A stretch of 64,000 nt of DNA from Microvirga terrae (GCF_013307435.2 NZ_CP102845.1:2551001-2615000), one strand, 5' to 3'; shown: positions 7,989-16,419, counted from the first letter of the stretch. The notes: a model not told the origin generated them from the letters alone. Program-made: numbers and translations.

Positions 7989-8363
7989 TCACGCAGGTTC
8001 CCGGCGCCCTGTCGGCAGGACCGGCTCCAGGTATGTGTTCAGGCTTGCGGCCACGGAGAAGAGGCCGAAGAGAACGTGCGGCCAGTAAACCCGATCGGCG
8101 AACCCGAACAGGAAGGGCGACGCTGCGAGGGCGAGCCCGGCGACCCCGTCGAGGATGAGGTGCAGGGGCATCGGCAGGAGCTTGAGTAGCCCGACCTCAT
8201 AGGCGGTAATGGCCGAATACAGAATCGCTCCAAGGCCGAACGCGGCGGCCGTCCATGTCGCAGCCGAATTGTCCGCAAAGCCGAAGAGCCATGGCGTGGA
8301 CAGAAGCGCCAAGCCCCAAAGGTAGTCGATCATCCCATGCACTTTAGTCGGAAGAAAACGCAT
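7989..8363 (-). CDS. SPW-repeat membrane protein (paralogue 1)
   Basis: A 124-residue membrane protein with two SPW repeats, each a pair of hydrophobic spans ending in a Pro-Trp or Pro-Phe turn: TPWLFGFAD near residue 22 and SPFLFGFAD near residue 84. The family's function is not established. The start MRFLPTKVHG follows a GAGGGATC site. A perfect EcfG-type promoter lies about 28 bases upstream of the leader, which puts this gene in the general stress response. A second copy of the family lies at 34486-34866 with the same MRFxPTxxHGxIDYL start. Confidence 0.85.
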   Translation of the reverse strand: MRFLPTKVHGMIDYLWGLALLSTPWLFGFADNSAATWTAAAFGLGAILYSAITAYEVGLLKLLPMPLHLILDGVAGLALAASPFLFGFADRVYWPHVLFGLFSVAASLNTYLEPVLPTGRREPA

Positions 8364-8397
8364 GACAGGATCCCTCGTGCCGCACCGCGTCTGCTCC

Positions 8398-8422
8398 AAC
8401 GTTCCTTTATGAATCGCGTTCC
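8398..8422 (-). promoter_or_regulatory. EcfG-type general-stress promoter of the SPW gene
   Basis: Read on the minus strand: GGAAC (8422-8418), exactly 16 bases, then CGTT (8401-8398). This is the consensus for the alphaproteobacterial sigma factor EcfG controlled by PhyR/NepR. The expected transcript start near 8391 gives a leader of about 28 bases carrying the ribosome-binding site of the SPW gene. Confidence 0.8.
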
Positions 8423-8501
8423 TTGCCCGCACGGCTGCGGCTTGTGGGAGGGAGGGAACGCGCTAATTGGCAGAATGCTTCAGGGAACGGCAGAAGGGTC
8501 G

Positions 8502-8765
8502 ATGAGCAGGATACGGTGGCAGCAGGATCAGGTCGCGGGAGTGCCGCTCAACCGTCATGTCGGCTTCGTGGGCCCGGTCGAGGTCGGGAGCGTGGCTTAC
8601 GATGGGAGCAATCGGTTCTGGATCTGGTCGACGCCCCTGCAGGAGGACGCGTGGGGCTATGGGCCGACAGAGCACGCCGCCAAGGCTGCTCTGGAAGCCT
8701 GGCTCGCCTCCTGGCTTGGCCATTTCGCGCCGTTCTTCCAACCGGACAGCGGCCCACAAGCTTGA
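8502..8765 (+). CDS. Hypothetical 87-residue protein
   Basis: Not recognised. An 87-residue, Trp-rich, soluble-looking protein (eight Trp). The first half is beta-like (VGFVGPVEVGSVAYDGSNRFW), and the second half contains an amphipathic helix (EHAAKAALEAWLASWLGHF). A GAAGGG ribosome-binding site precedes the ATG at 8502; an in-frame ATG at 8475 is possible. It is divergent from the SPW gene and upstream of the SGNH hydrolase by 126 bases. Coding character and the ribosome-binding site make a real gene likely. Confidence 0.6.
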   Translation: MSRIRWQQDQVAGVPLNRHVGFVGPVEVGSVAYDGSNRFWIWSTPLQEDAWGYGPTEHAAKAALEAWLASWLGHFAPFFQPDSGPQA

Positions 8766-8891
8766 TCGACGGGAGAACCGGAGGTCAGAAGGTGGTTGTG
8801 CCTCGCGAACGTTCGTGGCGCACCTGCCGCATCAAATCGGACAGGAACAAGGGTGTGTCCCAGGAGGTTGTCGCGCGACGGGAGGGGTCCG

Positions 8892-9527
8892 ATGAGCCAC
8901 GTCATCCTGCTCGGTGACAGCATTTTCGATAACGGTGCGTATGTGCGTCGCGGCGAACCCGACGTGGCGGCGCAGGTTCAGGCCAAGCTGCCGCAGGGCT
9001 GGAAGGCGACCCTCTGCGCGGTCGACGGTGCCGTCACTACCGGGGTCCAACAGCAGCTCGACCGCGTTCCGACGGATGCGAGCCATCTCATCGTCAGCGC
9101 CGGCGGCAACGATGCCTTGCGCAACAGCGGAGTTCTGCGCGAACGTGCGGTCTCCGTCGCCGAAGTGATGACGAAGCTGGCGGATGTCAGGGACGAGTTT
9201 GCCCATAATTACCGGACCATGCTGGACGCCGTCCTCGAGAGGCGCCTGCCGACCGCCCTCTGCACGATCTACGACGCCCGATTCCCTGATCCGCAGGAGC
9301 AGCGTCTGGTCGTCACGGCGCTGGCGATCTTCAACGATGTCATCATGCGTGAGGCCTTTTCGCGACGGCTTCATCTCATCGACCTGCGCCTGATCTGCGA
9401 CGAGCCTGATGATTATGCGAACCCCATCGAACCTTCGGCCAGGGGTGGCGACAAGATCGCTTCGGTCATTGCCCAAGTGGTGGCGGGGAACACAATCTTC
9501 CCGAGATCGCAGATCTACGCGCAGTAG
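8892..9527 (+). CDS. SGNH/GDSL-type hydrolase
   Basis: A 211-residue SGNH-fold hydrolase. Block I with the nucleophile is LLGDSIFDN at residues 6-14; block III is SAGGNDAL near residue 70, giving the oxyanion Asn. The expected C-terminal catalytic Asp/His block is unusual: the segment reads EPSARGGDKIA, without the usual DxxH. This occurs in some bacterial members with a shifted His, so activity is uncertain. No signal peptide, so cytoplasmic. A GGGAGGGG ribosome-binding site lies before the ATG. Substrate (ester, acyl-thioester or sugar acetate) cannot be predicted. Confidence 0.78.
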   Translation: MSHVILLGDSIFDNGAYVRRGEPDVAAQVQAKLPQGWKATLCAVDGAVTTGVQQQLDRVPTDASHLIVSAGGNDALRNSGVLRERAVSVAEVMTKLADVRDEFAHNYRTMLDAVLERRLPTALCTIYDARFPDPQEQRLVVTALAIFNDVIMREAFSRRLHLIDLRLICDEPDDYANPIEPSARGGDKIASVIAQVVAGNTIFPRSQIYAQ

Positions 9528-9643
9528 CGGGTTTCCCGCCCCCAGCGTCGCAACGCCCGCACGTCGGCCCAGGAACTTCCCGCTGCCTGCCTCATTATGT
9601 CGGTCCTTTCGGAATTCGTCGTCGATGAGGGTAAAGTTCCGTC

Positions 9644-9805
9644 ATGACTGAAGCGTATTGCATCTCGCAACACATCGAAGACCTCGCCGTTTTTCTCGAT
9701 CCCGTCGCGTTCGATCGTCGACACGACATCTCCCTGGCCAAGCGACGTGAGGCAGCCTGGCGGAAGGCAGCCAATCGGATAGGATTGTCGAAACCGCAAC
9801 ACTAG
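9644..9805 (+). CDS. Possible 53-residue hypothetical protein
   Basis: The 452-base gap between the SGNH and Gly/Tyr-rich genes holds one small frame: 53 residues, N-terminal acidic and hydrophobic, C-terminal half basic and helical (LAKRREAAWRKAANRIG). A GAGGG lies 12 bases before the ATG, which is a weak site. No family was recognised. It could be a small nucleic-acid-binding protein or simply not coding. The rest of the gap (9528-9643, 9806-9979) shows no recognisable element. Confidence 0.3.
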   Translation: MTEAYCISQHIEDLAVFLDPVAFDRRHDISLAKRREAAWRKAANRIGLSKPQH

Positions 9806-9979
9806 CCGCGGTCGATCGGAACGGATCCCCATAATTGCAACCGATTATGAACAGAATGTCAGAAATCACTGTTCCAATTGAACAAATCCGATGAATTCGG
9901 CGGCCAAGCTTTGAACCAAAATCCCGCGGTTGAATTGTTGTTGCGAGGAATGCTCTTCGTCACTTCTTGAGAGGTCACC

Positions 9980-10627
9980 ATGAGGAAGTTTGCTTTATTG
10001 GCTGGCATTACCCTCGTCACCGTCGCGAGCATCGGCACGGCGGATGCTCAGCACTGGCGCGGTGGTGGCTGGCGCGGTGGCGGCTGGCATGGCGGCGGTG
10101 GGTGGAATGGTGGTTACTATCCCCGGTACTATCGGGGCGGCGGATGGGGCAATGGCGGGGCCGTCGCGGCGGGGCTAATCGGCGGTGCGGTGCTCGGCGG
10201 CCTTCTGACCGCAGCCGCCACTCCGGCCTATGCCTATCCGGGCTATGGCTATCCTTATGGATACCCGGCGAATGGATACGGCTACAGCTATGGCTATCCT
10301 GCCGCCTACAACTATCCCGCTTACAGCGCCCCCGCCTATGGGTACTACTCGGCGCCGGTGACGCGGGTGGTCTACCAGCCGGCCCCCGTGTACCGAACCC
10401 GCGTGGTCTATCGCCAGCCCGTCTATGGCAACCGCGTGATCTACCGTCAGCCGGTCTACGGCAGCCGCGTTGTCTACCGGCAACCCCGGACGGTGACGCG
10501 CGTCGTCTACAGGGACCGCCAACGCGCGGGGTTCGTACGCTCGGTCAGACGCGATGTGGTGACGACGGGCTCGATCAACCGGCGCGACGTTCAACGGATC
10601 CGCCGGATCGACGGTGTCTACCGCTGA
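9980..10627 (+). CDS. Secreted Gly/Tyr-rich low-complexity protein
   Basis: A 215-residue exported protein. Residues 1-23 form a signal peptide ending in TADAQ. Residues 24-52 are Gly/Trp/His/Tyr rich (repeats of RGGGW). A short glycine-zipper-like hydrophobic segment follows near residues 57-80 (GLIGGAVLGGLL), then a Tyr/Pro/Gly tract. Residues 130-175 are three to four tandem units of the type RVVYRQPVYGN. The C-terminus is basic. Such proteins in Hyphomicrobiales are annotated only as hypothetical; a surface or envelope-structural role is inferred from composition. GAGAGGTCACC is the ribosome-binding site, and a strong terminator follows. Confidence 0.75.
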   Translation: MRKFALLAGITLVTVASIGTADAQHWRGGGWRGGGWHGGGGWNGGYYPRYYRGGGWGNGGAVAAGLIGGAVLGGLLTAAATPAYAYPGYGYPYGYPANGYGYSYGYPAAYNYPAYSAPAYGYYSAPVTRVVYQPAPVYRTRVVYRQPVYGNRVIYRQPVYGSRVVYRQPRTVTRVVYRDRQRAGFVRSVRRDVVTTGSINRRDVQRIRRIDGVYR

Positions 10628-10675
10628 TAGACGGTGCCCGCACGGACGGGATCGTCCATTGTCAACGCCAATGCC

Positions 10676-10701
10676 GAAACCGCCCCGATCGGGGCGGTTT
10701 C
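10676..10701 (+). terminator. Stem-loop terminator after the Gly/Tyr-rich gene
   Basis: Perfect 11-base-pair stem (10676-10686 with 10691-10701), GATC loop, followed by ATTT. The A run on the 5' side is short, so it serves mainly the plus strand. Confidence 0.7.
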
Positions 10702-10800
10702 ATTTGGAAGGCTACCGATATGGAAGCAGCGCCCGTTCCCACACGGGCCTGATAGCCCTTTTGGAGCCGTGGCGCTGACGTTCGGTTACTCTTTCCACTG

Positions 10801-10812
10801 ACATTTAAATGT
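10801..10812. promoter_or_regulatory. 12-base AT-rich palindrome upstream of the ABC operon
   Basis: ACATTTAAATGT is a perfect palindrome, 55 bases before the start of the ABC ATPase gene in the only AT-rich part of the leader. It could be an operator for a dimeric regulator; there is no regulator gene next to it. Confidence 0.35.
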
Positions 10813-10866
10813 GATCTTCTCCTCCAATAAGAGACGCGAAAAGCGCACTCGGGAGGATACTTAGAC

Positions 10867-11958
10867 GTGGACAGCCCTGTCTCTGCCGCCATCGATGTCG
10901 ATCATCTTCAGGTCAGCTATGGCAGCCAGCGCGTGCTTCATGGGGTCAGCCTCTCGGTCTCACCCGGAGAGTTCATCGCCATCCTCGGCTCGTCCGGTTG
11001 CGGGAAGACGACCCTGTTGCGCACCATCGCGGGATTTCAGAAGGCCGCCGGCGGTGCCATCCGGTTGTTTGGCCGGGATGTGGTGAACACGCCGCCGGAG
11101 AAGCGCGGCATGGCGATGATGTTCCAGTCCTATGCGCTCTGGCCGCACATGACCGTTCTCGGCAATGTCGGCTACGGCCTTCGCCTCCGCGGCATGCGGA
11201 AGGACGAGATCCGCTCCCGAGTCGCTGCCGTTCTGAAGATGCTGAACCTTTCCGGTCTGGAGGACCGGAAAGTGACGAACCTCTCGGGTGGTCAGCGCCA
11301 GCGCGTCGCCCTGGGGCGGGCGCTGGCGATCGAGCCGCAAATCCTTCTTCTCGACGAGCCCCTGTCCAATCTGGACGCCAAGGTGCGGATTCAGCTCCGG
11401 TCCGAAATCAAGGCTCTTCAGGGCCGCCTCGGCTTCACGGCGATCCACGTCACGCACGACCGCGAGGAAGCCATGACGATGGCCGACCGGATCGTCGTGA
11501 TGGATGCTGGACGGATCGCGCAGGTCGGAGCCCCGAAAGAGGTCTACGACCATCCGAACTCGCCTTTCGTGGCCAGCTTCATGGGGGCTGAGAACACCCT
11601 CGACCTCGACGTCCGCGCTGCCGGAACCGGCGTAGAGGTGAGGGTCGACGACGGCAGCACCGCGAACTATGGCGGCCAAGTGCCCGTGGGTCCCGTCACG
11701 GCTTATTTTCGCGACGATATCGCTTCCCTCGACGATCTGCACGCGCGGATCGACGGGGCGATCGTCCTGCCCGGAAGAATTACGCAGAGAACGTATCCGG
11801 GAGGACACTACAGGTACGTGATCGCGGTCGGTGACCGTCACTTCACTGTGACGGACGACCGCTATCACGAGCTCGACCGCCCGGTAGGCCTGCGCCTCCC
11901 GCTGGCGTCGTTGCACCTGTTTCCCCAAACCCAGACTTCGGGAGGATCCCATGCGTAA
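10867..11958 (+). CDS. ABC importer ATPase (spermidine/iron/phosphonate-type, PotA-like)
   Basis: A 363-residue nucleotide-binding protein of the class driving uptake of polyamines, ferric iron, phosphonates and similar solutes. Walker A GSSGCGKTT near residue 44, Q-loop MMFQSYALWPHMTV, signature LSGGQRQRV, Walker B ILLLDEPLSNLD and the switch His in HVTHDREEA are all present, so it should hydrolyse ATP. The last 110 residues form a TOBE-like regulatory domain. GTG start with GGGAGGA ten bases before. It overlaps the binding-protein gene by 8 bases and heads a five-gene operon (10867-15743). Confidence 0.92.
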   Translation: MDSPVSAAIDVDHLQVSYGSQRVLHGVSLSVSPGEFIAILGSSGCGKTTLLRTIAGFQKAAGGAIRLFGRDVVNTPPEKRGMAMMFQSYALWPHMTVLGNVGYGLRLRGMRKDEIRSRVAAVLKMLNLSGLEDRKVTNLSGGQRQRVALGRALAIEPQILLLDEPLSNLDAKVRIQLRSEIKALQGRLGFTAIHVTHDREEAMTMADRIVVMDAGRIAQVGAPKEVYDHPNSPFVASFMGAENTLDLDVRAAGTGVEVRVDDGSTANYGGQVPVGPVTAYFRDDIASLDDLHARIDGAIVLPGRITQRTYPGGHYRYVIAVGDRHFTVTDDRYHELDRPVGLRLPLASLHLFPQTQTSGGSHA

Positions 11959-13084
11959 ACGCCTATTGGCTGCGGGTCTCGCAGCCTTTTTCTTGAGCAG
12001 TGCGGCCAGTGCGCAGACGCTCAATGTCGCGACGGCCGGCGACCAGAACATGGTCGATTACATCAAGGACTATCTCGGGCCGCTCTTTGAGAAGAGCCAT
12101 CCGGGCGTGAAGGTCGTGGCCGTCGGCACCGGGCCGGGAGACGGCGGATCCCAGAAGATCTTCGAGAAGCTCGATGCGCAGAAGCAGGCTGCCGCCGCAT
12201 CCGACTTCGACGTGGTGGTCATCCACCAGAAGGCCGCCGGCACGATGGTGCAGGGGGATCTGCTCAAGAAGTACCGGGACTCGCTTCCCACCGGCAAGCT
12301 CGTGACCCGCGACACCGCGACAAACTCGCTCGGCACCGACGTTTCCGGCTACGTCATGCCCATGTTCCACTCGCAAACGGCGATCGCCTACAATCCGGAC
12401 CTGATCAAGAGTCCGCCCAACAACTATGCCGAGCTGCGCGAGTGGGTGAAGAAAAATCCGAAGCAGTTCGGCTACAACGGCATCAAGGGCGGCATGTCGG
12501 GCGTCGCCTTCGTGACCGGGTGGATCTCGGCCTTCGGCGGCGATCCGGCGAAGCTCGAGAAGGGGCCTTACGATGCCGCCACGAAGGCGAGCTGGGACAA
12601 GGCCATGGCCGATCTGAAGGAGTTCAACCAGAACGTCGTCATCACGCCCGGCAATGCCGGCACGCTCGACATGCTTAACCGCGGCGAAATCGCCATGGGG
12701 CCAGTCTGGGTTGACATGTTCTACACGTGGAAGGCCGACGGCAAGCTTCCGCCGAACATGCGCCTGAAGCTGGTGTCGCCTGGCATGCCCGGCCAGCCCA
12801 TGTATTACGCGATTCCCTCGAAGACGGCGCAGGAGAAGCTCGCCGCCGAGTTCATCGCCCTGGCGACGAGCCCAGACGTGCAGGCTGAGGGCATCGTGAA
12901 GCGGTTCAACTGGTACCCGGGAATCGACGCCAAGAACCTGGAAGGGAAGCTCGATCAGGCGGCCTGGAACCAGCTCTTCGCCGACATTCCGCCGGACACG
13001 CTCGCGACCAACGGCAAGGCGTTTCCGATCGGCCCATACTTCAACGACATCCTCGAGACCTACGAGAAGAAGGTCGCCAACTAA
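11951..13084 (+). CDS. Periplasmic solute-binding protein of the ABC importer
   Basis: A 377-residue extracellular solute-binding protein with a clear signal peptide (cleavage after SSAASA, around residue 22). The mature N-terminus, LNVATAGDQNMVDYIKDYLG, is typical of family 1/6 binding proteins for polyamines, iron or phosphorylated compounds. Its position second in the operon, overlapping the ATPase by 8 bases, is unusual, since such genes are often first. A GGGAGGATCCC site precedes the ATG. The ligand cannot be read from sequence; no tyrosine cluster typical of ferric-binding proteins is obvious. Confidence 0.88.
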   Translation: MRKRLLAAGLAAFFLSSAASAQTLNVATAGDQNMVDYIKDYLGPLFEKSHPGVKVVAVGTGPGDGGSQKIFEKLDAQKQAAAASDFDVVVIHQKAAGTMVQGDLLKKYRDSLPTGKLVTRDTATNSLGTDVSGYVMPMFHSQTAIAYNPDLIKSPPNNYAELREWVKKNPKQFGYNGIKGGMSGVAFVTGWISAFGGDPAKLEKGPYDAATKASWDKAMADLKEFNQNVVITPGNAGTLDMLNRGEIAMGPVWVDMFYTWKADGKLPPNMRLKLVSPGMPGQPMYYAIPSKTAQEKLAAEFIALATSPDVQAEGIVKRFNWYPGIDAKNLEGKLDQAAWNQLFADIPPDTLATNGKAFPIGPYFNDILETYEKKVAN

Positions 13085-13174
13085 GGCGATCAGCCACGGC
13101 AGGCGGCCCGAACGACGGGCTGCCTGCACGACACCATGTCCGATGCTCCATCGTGACCGGAACAGTCCCACATC

Positions 13175-14008
13175 ATGGCGAAACCGTCACTCCTCGGCCT
13201 CCTGCTCGTCGCGCCGGCACTCGCGATGATCGGCGCGCTGTTTCTCTACCCGCTCGGCTTCTCGCTCGCGGCAGCCTTCACGGAGCCGGGAAGGGGCCTG
13301 TCGCTCGCGCACTTCCAGAAGGCCTACGAGCTCTATTCGACGGACATTCTCTTCACGCTCTTCATCGTGGTCGTCTCGACCCTTCTGACCGCTCTGGTCT
13401 CCATCGCGATAGCGGGCATCCTCACGCTCGGTGAGACGCCCTGGCTCGTTGCGGCTTTGCGAGCCCTCTATCGCTGGCCGCTCTTCATTCCGTTCATCGT
13501 GGCGGCCCAGTGCATGCGGACCTTCCTCGCCAAGAACGGCCTCATGAACAATTCCTTCGTGGCGCTCGGGCTGATGGAGCCGCTTCAGGCCACGAGCCTT
13601 CTCGATTGGCGCGGCATCATCATCACGTTCGTGTGGAAGCAGGTTCCGTTCGTGACGCTGATGCTGGCCGGAGCCATGGCGTCGATCGACCGCGCCACCA
13701 TCGAGGCGGGACGGAATCTCGGGGCCTCGCGGATCCGGGTTCTCGTCGAACTCGTCCTGCCACAGGTGGCTCAGACGCTCCTCGTCGGCCTCGTCCTCTC
13801 CTTCGTCACCATGCTGTCCGTCCTGTCGGTTCCGATGATGGTCGCGGGCTCGCAGCCCACCATGCTCACCGTCGACATGGCGTTCCGCATCAATTCCTAT
13901 GGCGATTACGCGACCGCCAACGCACTCGGCGTGATCTCCTATGCCATCGCGGGCACGGTGGCGTGGATCTATCTCCGCCACAGCGTGAAGCGCGAGGTGC
14001 AGGCATGA
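13175..14008 (+). CDS. ABC importer permease, first subunit
   Basis: A 277-residue integral membrane protein with about six spans and the cytoplasmic EAA loop (TIEAGRNLGASRIRVLVELVLPQ, residues 172-194) that docks on the ATPase. It is of the PotB/PhnU/FbpB-like permease type. The gene follows the binding protein after 90 bases and overlaps the second permease as ATGA, so the two subunits are translationally coupled and should form the heterodimeric channel. Confidence 0.9.
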   Translation: MAKPSLLGLLLVAPALAMIGALFLYPLGFSLAAAFTEPGRGLSLAHFQKAYELYSTDILFTLFIVVVSTLLTALVSIAIAGILTLGETPWLVAALRALYRWPLFIPFIVAAQCMRTFLAKNGLMNNSFVALGLMEPLQATSLLDWRGIIITFVWKQVPFVTLMLAGAMASIDRATIEAGRNLGASRIRVLVELVLPQVAQTLLVGLVLSFVTMLSVLSVPMMVAGSQPTMLTVDMAFRINSYGDYATANALGVISYAIAGTVAWIYLRHSVKREVQA

Positions 14009-14886
14009 GCGGCAAGATCCAGGCTTCGTCCGCCCTCCCGCTCGCCGAGGCAGGTGCCCGCCCTGAGTCCGGAAGAAAGTTCTGGGCGTTCGGATCCACC
14101 GTCCTGAAGGTTGCGGGGCTTGCAGCGTTCGCTTTCCTGCTGTTCGGCCCTCTCGCCAATCTCGTCCTCTGGTCCGTGGCGGAGCGGTGGTACACGCCGT
14201 TCAAGCTGCCTGTTTCCTACGGTCTCCGCTACTGGGAGGTGGTCTTTCGTCCGACCGGCGACGCCATGACGTCGCTGATGACGAGTGTCGGCATCGCCTG
14301 CCTGACGGTCATGGTGGCACTCGCCGTCTCGGTCCCGGCAGGCTATGCACTGGCCCGCCTCAAGCTGCCCTGGCGGACGGCTCTGATGATCCTGTTCCTG
14401 CTGCCTCAGGCGTTCCCGTCGGTGGCAATCTACATCAACGTGGCTCGGGTCTTCTACAGCATCGGGCTCACCGGAACGATCACCGGCGTCGTGCTGGTGC
14501 ATGCGGCTCACGGCCTGGTCTATTCAGTATGGATCGCAGCCGCAGCCTTTGCGGCCGTCGACCGGGACCTCGAACTTGCGGCGCGCAATATCGGCGCCTC
14601 GCCGCTACGGACGTTCTTCACCGTGACCCTGCCTCTCGCGGCACCCGGAATCATGGCGAGCGCGATCTTCGTTTTTCTCGAATCGCTCGACGAGTTCACC
14701 GGGACCTTCTTCGTCGGTGTCCCTCAGGTGACGACGCTCCCGTTGCTTCTCTACAATGCGAGTATGGGCGGCAACTACCAGATCGCCTCCATCACAGCTC
14801 TCATCCTGCTCGTTCCCTCAGTGGTCTTCATGCTCGTCATTGAGCGCTTCCTGAAAGCCGACGTGCTGAGTAAGGTCGGTCAGTAG
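14005..14886 (+). CDS. ABC importer permease, second subunit
   Basis: A 293-residue membrane permease of the PotC/PhnV class. About 35 hydrophilic residues precede the first span. Six spans and the EAA loop (ELAARNIGASPLRTFFTVTL) near residues 190-210 are visible. The start is set by the ATGA overlap with the first permease; the frame is also open far upstream, but that part is only the shadow of the first permease gene. The phosphodiesterase-like gene follows after 14 bases. Confidence 0.9.
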   Translation: MSGKIQASSALPLAEAGARPESGRKFWAFGSTVLKVAGLAAFAFLLFGPLANLVLWSVAERWYTPFKLPVSYGLRYWEVVFRPTGDAMTSLMTSVGIACLTVMVALAVSVPAGYALARLKLPWRTALMILFLLPQAFPSVAIYINVARVFYSIGLTGTITGVVLVHAAHGLVYSVWIAAAAFAAVDRDLELAARNIGASPLRTFFTVTLPLAAPGIMASAIFVFLESLDEFTGTFFVGVPQVTTLPLLLYNASMGGNYQIASITALILLVPSVVFMLVIERFLKADVLSKVGQ

Positions 14887-14900
14887 GGAAGCGGCGCGGC

Positions 14901-15743
14901 ATGCTCAGAATCATCACCTGGAACATTCAATGGGGCTTGGGGATCGATGGGACCGTCGATCTGCGAAGGCTGGTGGACGAGGCGCGCGCCATTGCTGACT
15001 TCGACGTGCTCTGCCTCCAGGAGGTCTCGGACAACTTTTCCGATCTCAAGAGCAATGATGGAGGAAACCAGTTCGCCGAACTGGCGGGGCTTCTCCCGAA
15101 CTACACGGCCGTGGAGGGCGTGGCGCTCGATATACCGGATGGGGCAGGGCGCCGGCGGCGCTTCGGCAACATGATCCTGTCCCGCCAGCCGGTTGGGCAG
15201 GTGCTGCGCCATACCCTGCCGTGGGAGGCCGCCCCGACCCGCAACATGCCGCGTCTCCTTCTGGAAGCGACAGTCGAGACGCCGTCCGGGCCTCTTCGCG
15301 TGATGACGACGCATCTGGAATACTCGTCCGACAAGCTCCGGCGGGCGCAGGTCGAGGGTATCCGTGAGGCCCATCGCTGTGCCTGCGAGCGCGTCGCCAC
15401 CCCGCGCGAGGACGGGCCGGGCACCTATGCGCGTCTCCCCACTTCGGCATCCGCCGTCCTGACCGGCGACTTCAACATGCGTCCGCCGGATCCGGTGAAG
15501 CAGCGAATCTCGGAGCATTTCGACCATGAGGTGCCTGCCCTTCTCGATGCATGGCAGGTGGTGCATGGAGCCCAACCGTACCCGACTTCGTTCTGCCTTT
15601 TCGAACAGTCGAACGGGCCGCCCCATTGCTGCGATTTCGTGTTTGTGACCGACGACATTGCTCCTCGGGTCAGACGCATCTCCTACGACCAGGAGACGCA
15701 GGCCTCCGATCATCAGCCTGTCTTGCTGGAGCTCGATCTCTAG
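14901..15743 (+). CDS. Endonuclease/exonuclease/phosphatase (EEP)-family hydrolase
   Basis: A 280-residue metal-dependent phosphodiesterase-fold protein. The EEP signature residues are visible: ITWNIQWG (Asn), CLQEVS (Glu, metal), THLEYSS (His), TGDFNMRP (Asp/Asn), and the C-terminal SDHQPVLLEL (Asp-His). No signal peptide, so it should act in the cytoplasm. It ends a five-gene ABC import operon with 14-base spacing, which suggests that it hydrolyses the imported compound, perhaps a phosphodiester or phosphorylated ligand. That link is inference from operon context. Confidence 0.87.
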   Translation: MLRIITWNIQWGLGIDGTVDLRRLVDEARAIADFDVLCLQEVSDNFSDLKSNDGGNQFAELAGLLPNYTAVEGVALDIPDGAGRRRRFGNMILSRQPVGQVLRHTLPWEAAPTRNMPRLLLEATVETPSGPLRVMTTHLEYSSDKLRRAQVEGIREAHRCACERVATPREDGPGTYARLPTSASAVLTGDFNMRPPDPVKQRISEHFDHEVPALLDAWQVVHGAQPYPTSFCLFEQSNGPPHCCDFVFVTDDIAPRVRRISYDQETQASDHQPVLLELDL

Positions 15744-15954
15744 CCGGCTGGCCGCGATGAGGGCGGTCTCCGGCAGGTGCATCTCATCCCCAGCGCCGCT
15801 GTCGTCGGCCGCAATGTCCCACACACGATGATGCCGCCTGAACCTCCATGTGCCGCCGGGCACATCGCTGTGCTCCATTCGGTCCTATCGTGCGCTGCGT
15901 TCAAACAGGGGCTGACGCGCTTCAGCGGCCCCAAGGGTACAAAGGGGGCCTGCC

Positions 15955-16068
15955 ATGGACCAGACCAGAACAGCGGCACATTCGAACAGGCTGACAGCGG
16001 CAGAGTGGATGATCGTTGCCACGTCTCTCGCATTCATCACGCTCTGGCTCGGGATATCCTTCTCCTAA
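15955..16068 (+). CDS. 37-residue single-span membrane protein
   Basis: A 37-residue frame in the 450-base gap between the ABC operon and rpmG. A polar N-terminus (residues 1-17) is followed by one hydrophobic span (MIVATSLAFITLWLGISF). AAAGGGGG lies 8 bases before the ATG, a good ribosome-binding site. No family was recognised; small one-span proteins of this kind often tune membrane enzymes or transporters. The remaining bases of the gap hold the rpmG terminator and nothing else recognisable. Confidence 0.5.
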   Translation: MDQTRTAAHSNRLTAAEWMIVATSLAFITLWLGISFS

Positions 16069-16133
16069 ACGGCGGTTTCGCGAGCCCGGCGAATCTCGCC
16101 CGTCCACATCCGCCTTGAGCGCTGCCGAAAACG

Positions 16134-16158
16134 AAAAAACCGCCCGGCGTGGGGCGGT
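16134..16158 (-). terminator. Intrinsic terminator of rpmG
   Basis: On the minus strand: a seven-base-pair stem (16158-16152 with 16145-16139), six-base loop, then a T run (complement of A 16139-16134), 35 bases after the rpmG stop. Confidence 0.85.
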
Positions 16159-16192
16159 TCTTCGGATGGTTCGGAAGCTTGACGTCAGCCGA

Positions 16193-16360
16193 TCACTTAA
16201 TCTTGGCTTCCTTGAACTCGACGTGCTTCTTCGCGACCGGGTCGTACTTCTTGAAGCTCATCTTCTCGGTCATCGTGCGCGAGTTCTTCTTCGTCACGTA
16301 GAAATAGCCCGTGTCGGCGGTGGAGACGAGCTTCACTTTGATCGTTGCGGCTTTGGCCAT
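16193..16360 (-). CDS. rpmG: Large-subunit ribosomal protein L33
   Basis: A 55-residue L33, beginning [11 protein letters not shown] and continuing with [11 protein letters not shown] and the conserved [18 protein letters not shown] tail. It is the zinc-free form: no Cys-x2-Cys pairs. It lies downstream of the Nudix/DUF983/rnr block on the same strand but is separated from it by a hairpin, so it is probably transcribed on its own. An intrinsic terminator follows. Confidence 0.97.
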   Translation of the reverse strand: MAKAATIKVKLVSTADTGYFYVTKKNSRTMTEKMSFKKYDPVAKKHVEFKEAKIK

Positions 16361-16419
16361 GGTCGGGACCTCTTGTTCGGTTCGGGCGCTCGGTTGGCCC
16401 CACGGCATGGCCGAAACGC

